A DNA stretch of 64,000 bases from Rhodocyclaceae bacterium. Lineage in GTDB: Bacteria; Pseudomonadota; Gammaproteobacteria; Burkholderiales; Rhodocyclaceae. The notes beneath the pieces are model-generated. The model was not told where the DNA came from. It ran no database searches and worked only from the letters and a program-made list of their open reading frames with translations. Within the stretch, counting starts at the first letter, position 1. Every line of letters starts with the position of its first letter. The position numbers were made by a program, and so were the translations under genes. The DNA is taken from the NCBI GenBank assembly GCA_018261935.1, contig JAGTRP010000013.1, positions 1 through 64,000 of the forward strand, in the 5' to 3' direction. Below are positions 23,931 through 32,591 of this stretch, piece after piece.

Positions 23931-24542
23931 ATGCGCAAATATCTACTGCTGTTGGCTCAGTTGATCTGCCTAGACCAGGCTACTGCAGCCAACGACATCG
24001 TTTTGTATCCCAATGGCGTTAGCCGGCCCGGTATTTACATTCCTGGGTTTCGAACGTACTCCGCCAACCCCTATAGCCCGTCCGCTGAGAATGTGGCTTT
24101 GCTCCGGGAATTCAAGCAAGCTTTCCCACCAATGCGTATCGCCGGCTTCAGTTCTTATGCTCCGGGTGAGGCCAGTTTGGTGTGCCGGCTGAGTTATCCG
24201 GTCTACCTCCCTGGAAAAATACCCTATGAAGCCTACTTAGCTGAAGCGATGCGCGCTGAGCTACTGGAAGCAGGTCTTTACGCGGAGGACGCCAGTGTTG
24301 GAATCAACGGCCATCTGGTTGCGATGGATTTCAACTCGTTTGGTACGGGGAAATGGACGATTGAAGCAACGTTCTCTATTGATGGCAAAGAGCCTATTGC
24401 GATCAAGCATGAATACACCTACTCGGTTGCGGCGGGTGCTGTCAGAGCATGTAACGACGTCAGTCGTGCCTTGGTTCCAGCTATGCAAGACTTTCTCCAT
24501 GCGGTCTATAGCAATCCGCAATTTAAGGACCTGCTCCGCTGA
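23931..24542 (+). CDS. hypothetical exported protein
   Basis: A 203-residue protein with a signal peptide (KYLLLLAQLICLDQATAA-ND). The mature part has a repeated-looking beta character and ends in a helical segment (VSRALVPAMQDFLHAVY). The pattern of a periplasmic domain built around YEAYLAEAMRAELLEAGLY recalls small lipoprotein-like envelope proteins, but no family is certain. It lies in the same less GC-rich segment as the lipoprotein gene at 23080. Confidence 0.55.
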   Translation: MRKYLLLLAQLICLDQATAANDIVLYPNGVSRPGIYIPGFRTYSANPYSPSAENVALLREFKQAFPPMRIAGFSSYAPGEASLVCRLSYPVYLPGKIPYEAYLAEAMRAELLEAGLYAEDASVGINGHLVAMDFNSFGTGKWTIEATFSIDGKEPIAIKHEYTYSVAAGAVRACNDVSRALVPAMQDFLHAVYSNPQFKDLLR

Positions 24543-24708
24543 GAAATCTGGGGCATAGGTAACAGATTAATCAAGTGGCCGAAATAGACGTACCCCCCAT
24601 CGTTGATTTCCTCTAGGCCAAAGATTTGGCAGTTGCAAAAATATATTCGTCTTCTGATGATTGAATTGTTCAGCATCGCAGTCCGCTGAACTTCGCCGCT
24701 AAACACCC

Positions 24709-25257
24709 ATGAGAATCCACATCTTATCGAGGCTCATCGGAGCAACCCTAGCCGCTGTCTTCTCCACAGCGACCTGCGCCCAAACCCATTGCAGCCAGGA
24801 TGAAATCGACTATTTCTCCTGCCGGATAGCCGGCAGCGGCAAGGTTGCCTCCCTTTGCGGCGGTAACGATTCAGGGCAGCTCGAAGACGCATGGCTCCAA
24901 TATCGCTTCGGGAAGCCGAAAAAGGTCGAATTCGAATACCCGGCCACAAGGGCAAACTCCCTGAAGCAGTTCCAGGGCACCCATTTCAGCCGATACAGCT
25001 ACCTGACGGTCTTGTTCATCAACGGCAAGGCGCTTTATGAAATCGAACTGAGGGACGACTACAGCGCCAAGGGGCGACGGATTTCCGGGGCGATAAATGT
25101 CGAGGTCGAAAAGAAGCGGACGACCCTGCGCTGCGACCGGCCCGTCAAGGAGTCCTCTTGGGACGCTCTGCTCGATCTGATACCCGCTACCTATCAGCCC
25201 ACCGGAGACGGACGGGATAGTTTCCTCTGGCAGTATCACAACCGGATCGCCAAATAG
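24709..25257 (+). CDS. hypothetical exported Cys-containing protein
   Basis: A 182-residue protein with a signal peptide of ~24 residues (LIGATLAAVFSTATCA-QT). Mature Cys in HCSQDE, FSCRIA, SLCGGN and LRCDRP could form two disulfides. YRFGKPKKVEFEYP and a later YLTVLFINGKALYEIEL suggest a beta-rich fold. The C-rich N-terminus (sequence ...FSCRI..GKVASLCGG) is a pattern seen in other small exported orphan proteins. Function unknown. Confidence 0.55.
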   Translation: MRIHILSRLIGATLAAVFSTATCAQTHCSQDEIDYFSCRIAGSGKVASLCGGNDSGQLEDAWLQYRFGKPKKVEFEYPATRANSLKQFQGTHFSRYSYLTVLFINGKALYEIELRDDYSAKGRRISGAINVEVEKKRTTLRCDRPVKESSWDALLDLIPATYQPTGDGRDSFLWQYHNRIAK

Positions 25258-25276
25258 CTTGGAAAGGAAAGAACCA

Positions 25277-25882
25277 ATGCAGCGCTATCTTGAATCCACG
25301 CCCATCATCGATTGGCGGGACCCCGGCGTCCAAACGCTGGCGCGGGAACTGGCGGGGAGCGGCCAATCCCCCGAAGCGGTGGCGAGGCGCTGCTTCGAGT
25401 GGGTGCGGGATGAGATCAAGCACTCCAGGGATTATCAGCTCCAGGCGGTCACCTGCTCCGCCTCCGAGGTTCTTCGCGTCGGCAGCGGCTATTGCTACGC
25501 CAAGAGCCATCTCCTGGCCGCCCTGCTGAGGGCCAACGGCATTCCCGCCGGCCTCTGCTACCAGCGCCTCAGCCGGGACGACAAGGGCGCGCCCTTCTGC
25601 CTCCACGGCCTGAATGCGGTGCACCTGCCGGCCCATGGCTGGTACCGGGTCGATCCCCGGGGCAACCGGGAGGGCATCGACGCCCAGTTCACCCCGCCGG
25701 TGGAAAGGCTGGCCTTCCCCATCCGGCTCACCGGCGAGGCTGACATACCGGGAATCTTTGCCGAACCTTTGCCGGTCGTGGTGAAGGCGCTCCGCTCAAG
25801 CGCCTCGGCGGATGCCCTCTGGCTGCAGCTGCCCGATATGGAAAGCGGCTGCCCGACTGCCGCCACGGAATCAGGAAGCTAA
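25277..25882 (+). CDS. transglutaminase-like cysteine-protease-fold enzyme
   Basis: A 201-residue cytoplasmic protein; ATG 25277 follows GGAAAGGAAAG. The transglutaminase core is complete: catalytic Cys in GSGYCYAKSHLLAALLRANG, His in LHGLNAVHLP and Asp in WYRVDPRGN. It has no signal peptide. Such stand-alone proteins usually act as peptidases or have unknown substrates. It starts 19 bases after the exported protein gene upstream and is followed by a hydrolase gene. Confidence 0.8.
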   Translation: MQRYLESTPIIDWRDPGVQTLARELAGSGQSPEAVARRCFEWVRDEIKHSRDYQLQAVTCSASEVLRVGSGYCYAKSHLLAALLRANGIPAGLCYQRLSRDDKGAPFCLHGLNAVHLPAHGWYRVDPRGNREGIDAQFTPPVERLAFPIRLTGEADIPGIFAEPLPVVVKALRSSASADALWLQLPDMESGCPTAATESGS

Positions 25883-25915
25883 TCAGGCATCAACCCTTTC
25901 CCCCAGGAACCCGCC

Positions 25916-26446
25916 ATGTCCTCACCCGTCCTTATCCTGCCAGGCATCGGCAACTCCGGCCCCCTGCACTGGCAATCCCTCTGGGAGCAGTCCCATCCCG
26001 ACTTTGTGCGCGTCGAGCAGCGGGATTGGGACAACCCGGTCTGTACGGAGTGGGTCGCCGGCATCGAGGCGGCCGTAAGACAGGCTGGGCCCCAGGTGGT
26101 GCTGGTCGCCCACAGCCTCGCCTGCCTGGCCCTCGCCCATTGGGCCGCCGGGGCTCATTCCCCCGTCAAGGCCGCCCTCCTGGTGGCCGTGCCCGACCCC
26201 GAAGGCCCCAACTTTCCCCGGGAGGCCCGGGGCTTTTCCGGGACGCCGGCCCGGCCGTTCCCCTTCCCGAGCACCGTAGCGATCAGTTCCGACGATCCCT
26301 ACGGTTCCCCGGCCCACTCGGAGCGCCTAGCGAAGGCTTGGGGCAGCCGGGTCGTCCATGTCGGCAACTGCGGGCACATCAATGCCGACAGCCGCCTCGG
26401 TGCCTGGGCGGAAGGCTATGCCTTGCTCGAGCAGCTTCGGGGCTGA
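25916..26446 (+). CDS. RBBP9/YdeN-family alpha/beta hydrolase
   Basis: A 176-residue small serine hydrolase. The N-terminus VLILPGIGNSGPLHWQSLWE is the family signature. The nucleophile Ser sits in LVAHSLACLALAHW, the acid in SSDDPYGS and the His in GNCGHINADSRLG. Length is normal for the family. It follows the transglutaminase-like gene by 33 bases. Substrate unknown. Confidence 0.88.
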   Translation: MSSPVLILPGIGNSGPLHWQSLWEQSHPDFVRVEQRDWDNPVCTEWVAGIEAAVRQAGPQVVLVAHSLACLALAHWAAGAHSPVKAALLVAVPDPEGPNFPREARGFSGTPARPFPFPSTVAISSDDPYGSPAHSERLAKAWGSRVVHVGNCGHINADSRLGAWAEGYALLEQLRG

Positions 26447-26536
26447 CCGCCCCTTCCTGAGGGTGGCTTGCCGTCCGGCCCCTGCATCCTTGGCGATGCT
26501 CGCTGCCCGCTCCACACCTACTGGAGAAAAACGTCC

Positions 26537-27008
26537 ATGACCTACCCTGCCTGCAAGGCCCTTTCATGGGCCGTCCTCATGTTGCGGCTGCTGGCCTTCG
26601 TGTTCCTCGTGGGGCTGCCGCAGCAATCTTTCGCCGCCGTGTGCAAAGCCGGCGAGCCCGAGGACTTTTCGGCATTCTTTACCCACTTTTCCGATGACAA
26701 GCCGTTCGCCGTCAGCCGCACCCTCTTTCCCCTCAGGCAACTGAGATGGGAGTACGGCATCGACAGCAAAGGAAACGATGTTTCCTCGCCCGTACCGTCC
26801 CGCGCCTCGAAGGCGGAATTTTCCGCCACCCCCAGTCTCTCTGGCGTACATGCGGGAAAACGGCTTGGTTTCGAAGATCAGGAAACTCGCTGCCCGCATC
26901 GCGGTCGTTGAAGTCTTCAAGCCGGATAGCGACTGGCTGACCACCTACCACTTCCTGCGCAAAGGCAATTGCTGGTTCTTCCATGAGTACCAGGACCACT
27001 CCCTATAG
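26537..27008 (+). pseudogene. DUF4348-like exported protein, frameshifted
   Basis: From ATG 26537 (after a GGAG site) the first frame gives a signal peptide (LRLLAFVFLVGLPQQSFA-AV) and EDFSAFFTHFSDDKPFAVSR, then DSKGNDV. The protein-like continuation, SLAYMRENGL...DSDWLTTYHFLRKGNCWFFHEYQDHS, is in the next frame and ends at 27008. The break lies around 26800-26850, next to a run of four T and one of five C, so an assembly indel is as likely as true decay. The first half resembles DUF4348 proteins. If intact the product would be ~157 residues. Confidence 0.6.
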
Positions 27009-27486
27009 GGTTCAGCTGCTTGGCCTCGCGGGCTGGCTTCTGCTGACCTTCGCCGCGGCTGCCACGGGCGCGCTCGCTGCCGCCGAGGCCGGCCCCTTCT
27101 ACCAGCAACTGGCCCGTCCGGACTGGTCCCCGCCGGCCTGGGTGTTCGCGCCGGTCTGGTCGGCGCTCTATGTCCTCATCGGCATCGCCGCCTGGCTCGT
27201 CTGGCGGGCCCACGGCTTTCGCGGGGCACGCGCTGCCCTCACCCTCTACATCGTCCAACTCGCCGCCAATGCCCTGTGGACCTGGCTGTTCTTCGCCTGG
27301 CGACAGGGCGCCCTGGCCTTTGCCGAGGCCATTGTTCTCTGGTGCCTAATCGTCGGCACCGCCGTCTCGTTCTCGCGCCTGCATAGGCTGGCCGCGGCGC
27401 TGCTGCTGCCCTACCTGGGGTGGGTGAGCTTCGCGGTCGTGCTGACCTTTTCCACATGGCAGCGCAATCCCGGGGTGCTGGGATGA
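26983..27486 (+). CDS. tspO: TspO/MBR-family membrane protein
   Basis: A 167-residue protein with five membrane helices. It carries the TspO hallmarks RPDWSPPAWVFAPVWSALYV, ANALWTWLFFAWR and LPYLGWVSFAVVL. TspO binds porphyrins and tryptophan-like ligands in the membrane and is linked to tetrapyrrole and redox stress. Its start overlaps the 3' end of the frameshifted gene by 26 bases. A cytochrome b561-type gene follows 160 bases later. Confidence 0.9.
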   Translation: MSTRTTPYRVQLLGLAGWLLLTFAAAATGALAAAEAGPFYQQLARPDWSPPAWVFAPVWSALYVLIGIAAWLVWRAHGFRGARAALTLYIVQLAANALWTWLFFAWRQGALAFAEAIVLWCLIVGTAVSFSRLHRLAAALLLPYLGWVSFAVVLTFSTWQRNPGVLG

Positions 27487-27646
27487 GCTGCCCACCGTCG
27501 CAGCCGGCTTCGAGGGGCCGACCGGCGGCATGACCGCGACCGGCCGGGGACGCTGCCCCCGGTTCCGGGAACATCGCCGGGAATTCCGATTGCTCGGGCA
27601 CCAGGGAAGCCGGCCATTCCCGGCTGCCGGGCCAAGGAGAGCCGCC

Positions 27647-28390
27647 ATGTCCGAACTGAAATCCTATGCCGTATGGGATGCGACCACCCGCTGGTTCCAC
27701 TGGATCAATGTGCTCTGCATCATTGCCCTCACGGCCGTGGGCCTCGTGATCCTCAACGAAGGCAGTCTAGGGATCACCAATGCCGGCAAAGCGTCCCTCA
27801 AGACGGTGCACGTCTGGATTGGATACGCCTTCACCCTGAACCTGCTCTGGCGCCTTGTCTGGGCCTTCCTCGGCAACCGCTATGCCCGCTGGCGGGCTTT
27901 CCTCCCTGGGGGAGAGGGATATTTTCAGGCTGTTCGCAGCTATATCGCCGCCTTCATCGCCGGCCATCCGGAGCAGTATCTCGGCCACAATCCATTGGCA
28001 CGGCTGAGCACCACCGCGCTCTTTCTTCTCATCGCCATCCTCGCCGTTACCGGCCTGGTCCTGGCGGGTACGGATCTGTTCTATCCCCCCATCGGCCACT
28101 GGATCGGGCAATGGGTGGCGGCGCCCGGCGTGGATCCGGGCGCCTTGAAACCCTATTCCCCGGAAATGTACGACGCGGCGGCCTTCCAGGCCATGCGCGC
28201 TTTCCGCAAGCCCTTTGCCGTGGTGCACCTGTACGCCTTCTATGTGCTGCTGATCCTCGTCGTCCTGCATGTGGCCGCCGTGGTGATCGAGGAAGTGAAG
28301 GAAGGGGGCAACATCATTTCCGCCATGTTCACAGGACGAAAGATCATCCGGGGGCAGCCCGTCGATCAGGAACACGACGGCCAGGACTGA
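27647..28390 (+). CDS. di-heme cytochrome b561-type membrane protein
   Basis: A 247-residue protein starting at ATG 27647 after AAGGAGA; the frame is open further upstream to 27530 without support. Four membrane helices carry candidate heme ligand His residues: TTRWFHWINVLCI, LKTVHVWIGYAF, PFAVVHLYAFYVLLI and VVLHVAAVVIEEV. This is the Ni-hydrogenase/thiosulfate-reductase b-type cytochrome group, passing electrons between quinone and a periplasmic partner. No partner enzyme is adjacent. Confidence 0.85.
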   Translation: MSELKSYAVWDATTRWFHWINVLCIIALTAVGLVILNEGSLGITNAGKASLKTVHVWIGYAFTLNLLWRLVWAFLGNRYARWRAFLPGGEGYFQAVRSYIAAFIAGHPEQYLGHNPLARLSTTALFLLIAILAVTGLVLAGTDLFYPPIGHWIGQWVAAPGVDPGALKPYSPEMYDAAAFQAMRAFRKPFAVVHLYAFYVLLILVVLHVAAVVIEEVKEGGNIISAMFTGRKIIRGQPVDQEHDGQD

Positions 28391-28437
28391 AAACCTGCGG
28401 CTGGCGAACTGCCCCCGTAGCGCGCTGTCCGGCCGGA

Positions 28438-29928
28438 TCAGCCCGCCTGGGGCTTCATCCGGAAGAAGGCGATGCGCTCCAGGAGCTGCTGGGCGACGGT
28501 GCTCAGTTCCTCGGCCGTCGCCGCCAGCTCCTCGGAGGCCGAGGCATTCTGCTGGGTCGCCTGGTTGAGCTGGCCGATGGCGCTATTGATCTGGCTGGCG
28601 CCGCTGGATTGCTCCTCGGAGGCGGCGGCGATGCCCTGGACCAGGTCCGAGGTCTCGCGGATGGACGGCACCATCTCGTCCAGCAGCCGGCCGGCCCGCT
28701 CCGCCTGCCGCACCGACGAGCCGGCGAGTTCGCTGATTTCCCGGGCGGCCACCTGGCTGCGCTCGGCGAGCTTCCTCACTTCCGCCGCCACCACGGCAAA
28801 ACCCTTGCCCTGGGCGCCGGCCCGGGCGGCTTCGATGGCGGCATTCAGCGCCAGGAGGTTGGTCTGGTAGGCGATGTCATCCACGATGCCAATCTTGCCG
28901 GCGATCTGCTGCATGGCCGCCAGCGTCTCCTTGACGGCTTCCCCGCCCTGGACGGCTTCCTGGGCGGCCTTGCCGGCAATGCCGTCGGTGGCCCGGGCGC
29001 TCTCGGTGTTCTGGAGGATGCTGGCGGTCATCTGCTCGACGCTGGCCGTGGTCTCCTCGATCCCGGCGGCCTGCTCCGAGGCGGATTGGGAGAGCGACTG
29101 GGCGGTAGCCGATATCTGCCCGGACGAGTTGGCGAGCTCGCCGGCGGTGGCGTCGATGTGGCCGATGATGCGCTGCAGGTTTTCCGCCATGGTGGCCATG
29201 GCGGCGGCCAGCTGGCCGACCTCGTCCCGGGAAGTGGCGCGGGTGCGGACGGTCAGGTCCCCCTTGGCGAGGCTCTCCGCCGCCGCCACCGCCGCCCGCA
29301 GGGGAATGGTGATGGCCCGGCCGATCCGCCAGGAGATCGCGGGACCGATGAGCAGGATGGCGAGGCAGACGCCGCTGATCCACAGGGCCGTGGTCCGGAT
29401 GATGGCCTCGAACGCCGCCGAGGCATCCCGGGTCACCTGGGCGTTGACCGCCAGCAACTGCCGGAAACCATCGCTCAAGACCTTGTCGGCCCCCTTGATG
29501 GACTTGTCGATCTCGTTCGACGACATCCCCTCGCCTTGCAGGCGCGCCGCCTCGGCCATGGCGGTCAGGTAGTTCCTGGCCCCCCCCTCCACCTGCTGGA
29601 GCAGTTTGTCCTCCTCGCTGCCGATGCTGCCGGCCTGCCGGTAAAGGGTGGCGGCCTTGAGGATCGCGGCCATGTCGCCTTCGAATTTCTGCCGATAGTC
29701 GCCGCCGCGCAGCACATAGTTCTTGAAGTGGTGGATGCCTTCCTGGAGGGCGAACATGCCGTCGGTGACGGCTTCCCGCTTCTTGAGCGTAACGGCTTCA
29801 AACTGGTTCCACTGCTCGCCCAGGGCCCCCATTTTGTGCCAGGCGATGCCGCCGAGGACCAGGGCCAGCAGGGTGACGGCCGTGAAGCCGGCCGCGAGCT
29901 TCTTGCCGATGGGCAAATCCTTCCACAT
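28438..29928 (-). CDS. methyl-accepting chemotaxis protein
   Basis: A 496-residue receptor from ATG 29928 ([15 protein letters not shown]). Membrane helix 1 is at ~8-30, followed by a four-helix-bundle type periplasmic domain ([18 protein letters not shown]...), membrane helix 2 at ~180-200, and a HAMP domain. The MCP signalling domain contains the hairpin tip region [20 protein letters not shown] and [16 protein letters not shown]. No C-terminal NWETF-type CheR-binding peptide is visible. Ligand unknown. No chemotaxis genes are adjacent. Confidence 0.92.
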   Translation of the reverse strand: MWKDLPIGKKLAAGFTAVTLLALVLGGIAWHKMGALGEQWNQFEAVTLKKREAVTDGMFALQEGIHHFKNYVLRGGDYRQKFEGDMAAILKAATLYRQAGSIGSEEDKLLQQVEGGARNYLTAMAEAARLQGEGMSSNEIDKSIKGADKVLSDGFRQLLAVNAQVTRDASAAFEAIIRTTALWISGVCLAILLIGPAISWRIGRAITIPLRAAVAAAESLAKGDLTVRTRATSRDEVGQLAAAMATMAENLQRIIGHIDATAGELANSSGQISATAQSLSQSASEQAAGIEETTASVEQMTASILQNTESARATDGIAGKAAQEAVQGGEAVKETLAAMQQIAGKIGIVDDIAYQTNLLALNAAIEAARAGAQGKGFAVVAAEVRKLAERSQVAAREISELAGSSVRQAERAGRLLDEMVPSIRETSDLVQGIAAASEEQSSGASQINSAIGQLNQATQQNASASEELAATAEELSTVAQQLLERIAFFRMKPQAG

Positions 29929-30232
29929 GCTCTTTTTCCTTTCCAACCTGACTGCCGCTGCTGCCTGGCAGGTTGAAGATGCAGCGGGCTGGCCGGAGAT
30001 GTCGCCTGCTGCGCCGGTGCGGCCCAAAGGGAAATCGCGCTGGGCTGCGGATGGCTACTTTATGCCACAGGCGTAAATATAGGCCATTGGTGGAAGACCC
30101 CATATTTCTTTGGAATGCAGTTCCCGGGCCCGGAGCCGCCCTGTGGCGGCAGCGACAAAAAGCCTCACCCGGCCAGCTGCCAGCAGCCGGCCGGGTAAGG
30201 CAGGAGACCCGAAACGGGCGGCCGCAGCCGCC
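29929..30232. other. 304-base gap between napB and the chemoreceptor gene
   Basis: Contains the nap terminator hairpin (30156-30196) and, nearer 29930, the presumed promoter/leader of the chemoreceptor gene. No gene is seen; short frames here lack start sites or domain features. Confidence 0.6.
30156..30196 (-). terminator. Rho-independent terminator of the nap operon
   Basis: ACCCGGCCAGCTGC (30167-30180) and GCAGCCGGCCGGGT (30183-30196) form a 14-base stem with one mismatch and a 2-base nominal loop. On the minus strand the hairpin is followed after five bases by a run of T. It lies 37 bases beyond the napB stop. Confidence 0.75.
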
Positions 30233-30721
30233 TCAGCGCTTCTTGGTGGGGGCGGCCGTGCTCTCCGCGACACTGCCGACGAAGGTGTTCTCCACCAGGG
30301 GCGGCGCATCCACCTGGGGAACGTGGCACTGCACGCAGTTGTGGCGGCCGGCGTAGGCGCTTTCCAGCTTCTTGCCGTCGCGATCGAGGAAATGGCTGTC
30401 GCCGATCCTGGGAGCATTCTTTTTCTTGTAGGCGGTCTCGCTGTGGCAGGAGAGACACTGGTTCTCTTCCAGGGTGATCTCGTCGAAATTGTCGACAGCA
30501 TGGGGAATCACGGGCGGCTGCCCCTTGAAGGTGCGGGCCACCTTCTGCTGGCCCCCCGGTTTGCCCCCCAGGTATTTCTTGGCTTCCGGGGCCGGGTCGG
30601 CGGCGGCCACATCGGCCCCGCGCATGGACTGGGCGGTGTCGTTGGCGATGGCCTGGGGCGCAAGCGCCCAGGCGGCGGCAGCCAGGATAGCGGCAAATGT
30701 CGTCTTCAGCGGAAATGTCAT
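30233..30721 (-). CDS. napB: NapB di-heme cytochrome c subunit of periplasmic nitrate reductase
   Basis: A 162-residue exported protein with a signal peptide (MTFPLKTTFAAILAAAAWALA...AIA-ND). Two CxxCH heme sites, CLSCH and CVQCH, each follow the conserved spacing, with additional His ligands (IPHAVDNF, GDSHFLDRD). It transfers electrons to NapA in the periplasm. It is the last gene of the nap operon, 29 bases after napH. Confidence 0.93.
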   Translation of the reverse strand: MTFPLKTTFAAILAAAAWALAPQAIANDTAQSMRGADVAAADPAPEAKKYLGGKPGGQQKVARTFKGQPPVIPHAVDNFDEITLEENQCLSCHSETAYKKKNAPRIGDSHFLDRDGKKLESAYAGRHNCVQCHVPQVDAPPLVENTFVGSVAESTAAPTKKR

Positions 30722-30750
30722 GATGGGCGCTCCTCCTCAAAAACTTGAAA

Positions 30751-31650
30751 TCAATGGGTTTCCCCCGCCAAGCTGTCCGGCCGGGACGGGGGGGCGGAAA
30801 CCGGATTGTTGAAACGGCTGCCGAAAACGAAGACATCCTTGGAGCAGACGTCGATGCAGCGGCCACAGTTGGTGCATTCGGAGGCCAGGATCACCGGCCC
30901 GACGCCCTCGCCCTTCAGGGCCGGGCGGATGACGTGGGGCTCCGGGCAGATTTCGAAGCAATCCATGCAGTCGTCGCAGGCGACCCGCTTCGCCGCCGAC
31001 ACCCGCAGCGGGCTCCAGCGCCCGAGGAGGCTATAGCAGGCGCCCACCGGGCAGAGGTGGCCGCACCAGCCCCGGCGCATGACCAGGAGGTCGAAGAGGA
31101 AAACCGCCAGCACCGCCATCCAGGCAGCGCCGAGGCCGAAAAGGAGGCCGCGATGAAGGAGGGAGACCGGATTGACCAGTTCCCAGGCCGTCACGCCGGT
31201 AATGAGGGAAACCAGGAGGGCCGCCGCGAAGATCCAGTAGCGCGATGCCCGGGGGAAGTGGACGCTGCCCTTGATGCCGAGACGGTCCCGCAGCCGGTCG
31301 GCGGCGTCGGTGACCAGGTTCACCGGGCAGACCCAGGCGCAGTAGGCCCGGCCGCCCACCAGGGCATAGAAGGCGGCGACGATGGCCGCTCCGGTCAATC
31401 CCAGGGTCTCGGGGATATGGCCGGCCAGCAGCGACTGCAGGGCGACGAAGGGATCGGTGAGAGGCAGGACCCCGAGGGTGAGGCTGTAGTTGAGGTTGCC
31501 CTTGACGATCCAGAGGCCGGCCAGGGGGCCGGCCAGGAAGAGGGCCAGGATGCCGAACTGGGACAGCCGCCGCAGGATAAGCCAGCGCTGGGCCCGCAGC
31601 CAGCCCTTGGCGGCCAGGGCCTCGGCGCCGACGGGCCGGGCCGGGCTCAT
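30751..31650 (-). CDS. napH: NapH membrane quinol dehydrogenase subunit
   Basis: A 299-residue membrane protein starting at ATG 31650, overlapping napG by 4 bases. Four or so helices carry the CxxxCP motifs YCAWVCPVN and [11 protein letters not shown]. Two C-terminal cytoplasmic ferredoxin-like clusters follow ([28 protein letters not shown]). With NapG it oxidises quinol and feeds NapB/NapA. The long open frame upstream of this start is a shadow of napG/napA. Confidence 0.93.
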   Translation of the reverse strand: MSPARPVGAEALAAKGWLRAQRWLILRRLSQFGILALFLAGPLAGLWIVKGNLNYSLTLGVLPLTDPFVALQSLLAGHIPETLGLTGAAIVAAFYALVGGRAYCAWVCPVNLVTDAADRLRDRLGIKGSVHFPRASRYWIFAAALLVSLITGVTAWELVNPVSLLHRGLLFGLGAAWMAVLAVFLFDLLVMRRGWCGHLCPVGACYSLLGRWSPLRVSAAKRVACDDCMDCFEICPEPHVIRPALKGEGVGPVILASECTNCGRCIDVCSKDVFVFGSRFNNPVSAPPSRPDSLAGETH

Positions 31651-32516
31651 TTTCCGCCCCCCAGCCCGGGCGGGGCGCTCGGCACCGGCCCGGCCACGGT
31701 CCCCGGCATGCCCGGCGGCGCGGAGGGCACGGCCGGCCCGCTGCCCGGATCGAAATGGCCCGGCAACCGTGTACCCTCGGGCAGGCGGTCGGGCAGGTCC
31801 ACCATGCTTTTCTCGTCGATGAGGGAATGGCCGGCCTTCTTCTGTTCCTCCCAGCCCAGCCGGTAATGCTGGCCGATGGCCCCCTTGGCGAGCTTCACCG
31901 GCAGCACCCGGATGGCCGCTTCGTCGAGGACGCAGGATTTTTCGCACTTGCCGCAGCCGGTGCAGGCGTCGGAATGGACCGTCGGCAGGAACAGGGCGTG
32001 GCGCCCGGTGCGGGTATTGGGCAGCAGCTCCAGGGTGATGGCTTTGTCGATGGCTGGGCAGACGCGGTAGCAGACGTCGCAGCGCAGCCCCTGGAAATTG
32101 AGGCAGGTCTCGTGGTCGATGAGGACCGCCAGCCCCATCCTGGCCTGGCCGATGTCGGTAAGGCCGTGGTCGAGGGCACCGGTGGGGCAGGCCTTGACGC
32201 AGGGGATGTCGTCGCACATCTCGCAGGGGCCGGTGCGGGCGGTGAAATAGGGCGTGCCCACGGCCACCGGGCTCTCCGGCCTGGCCAGCCCGAGAATCTG
32301 TGGCGGGCAATCCCGAACGCACAGGCCGCAGCGCACGCAGGCGCCGAGGAAATCCGCTTCGGGCAGCGCCCCGGGCGGGCGCAGGGCGAGGGGCGGCAGG
32401 GCCTTCGCCTGCCTGGCGAAAAGCCCGAGGCCGAGCCCCAGCATGCCGGCGCCGCAGGCCAGGCGGGCGGTGTCGGCAAGGAACCGGCGGCGGGTGGAAT
32501 TCTTGGCGGCAGCCAT
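31647..32516 (-). CDS. napG: NapG periplasmic ferredoxin-type subunit
   Basis: A 289-residue protein with a twin-arginine leader ([18 protein letters not shown]). Four [4Fe-4S] motifs are visible: [35 protein letters not shown] and [11 protein letters not shown]. It partners NapH in electron transfer from quinol. The C-terminus has an unusual ~35-residue Pro/Gly-rich extension ([13 protein letters not shown]). It starts 75 bases after the napA stop. Confidence 0.93.
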   Translation of the reverse strand: MAAAKNSTRRRFLADTARLACGAGMLGLGLGLFARQAKALPPLALRPPGALPEADFLGACVRCGLCVRDCPPQILGLARPESPVAVGTPYFTARTGPCEMCDDIPCVKACPTGALDHGLTDIGQARMGLAVLIDHETCLNFQGLRCDVCYRVCPAIDKAITLELLPNTRTGRHALFLPTVHSDACTGCGKCEKSCVLDEAAIRVLPVKLAKGAIGQHYRLGWEEQKKAGHSLIDEKSMVDLPDRLPEGTRLPGHFDPGSGPAVPSAPPGMPGTVAGPVPSAPPGLGGGK

Positions 32517-32591
32517 GGCGGTGCGGAAGGGGGGCGAGGGTACTTCTCCCCTTTTCCCTCGCCCCTCGTCCCTGCTCCCTGAGCGTCGCTT

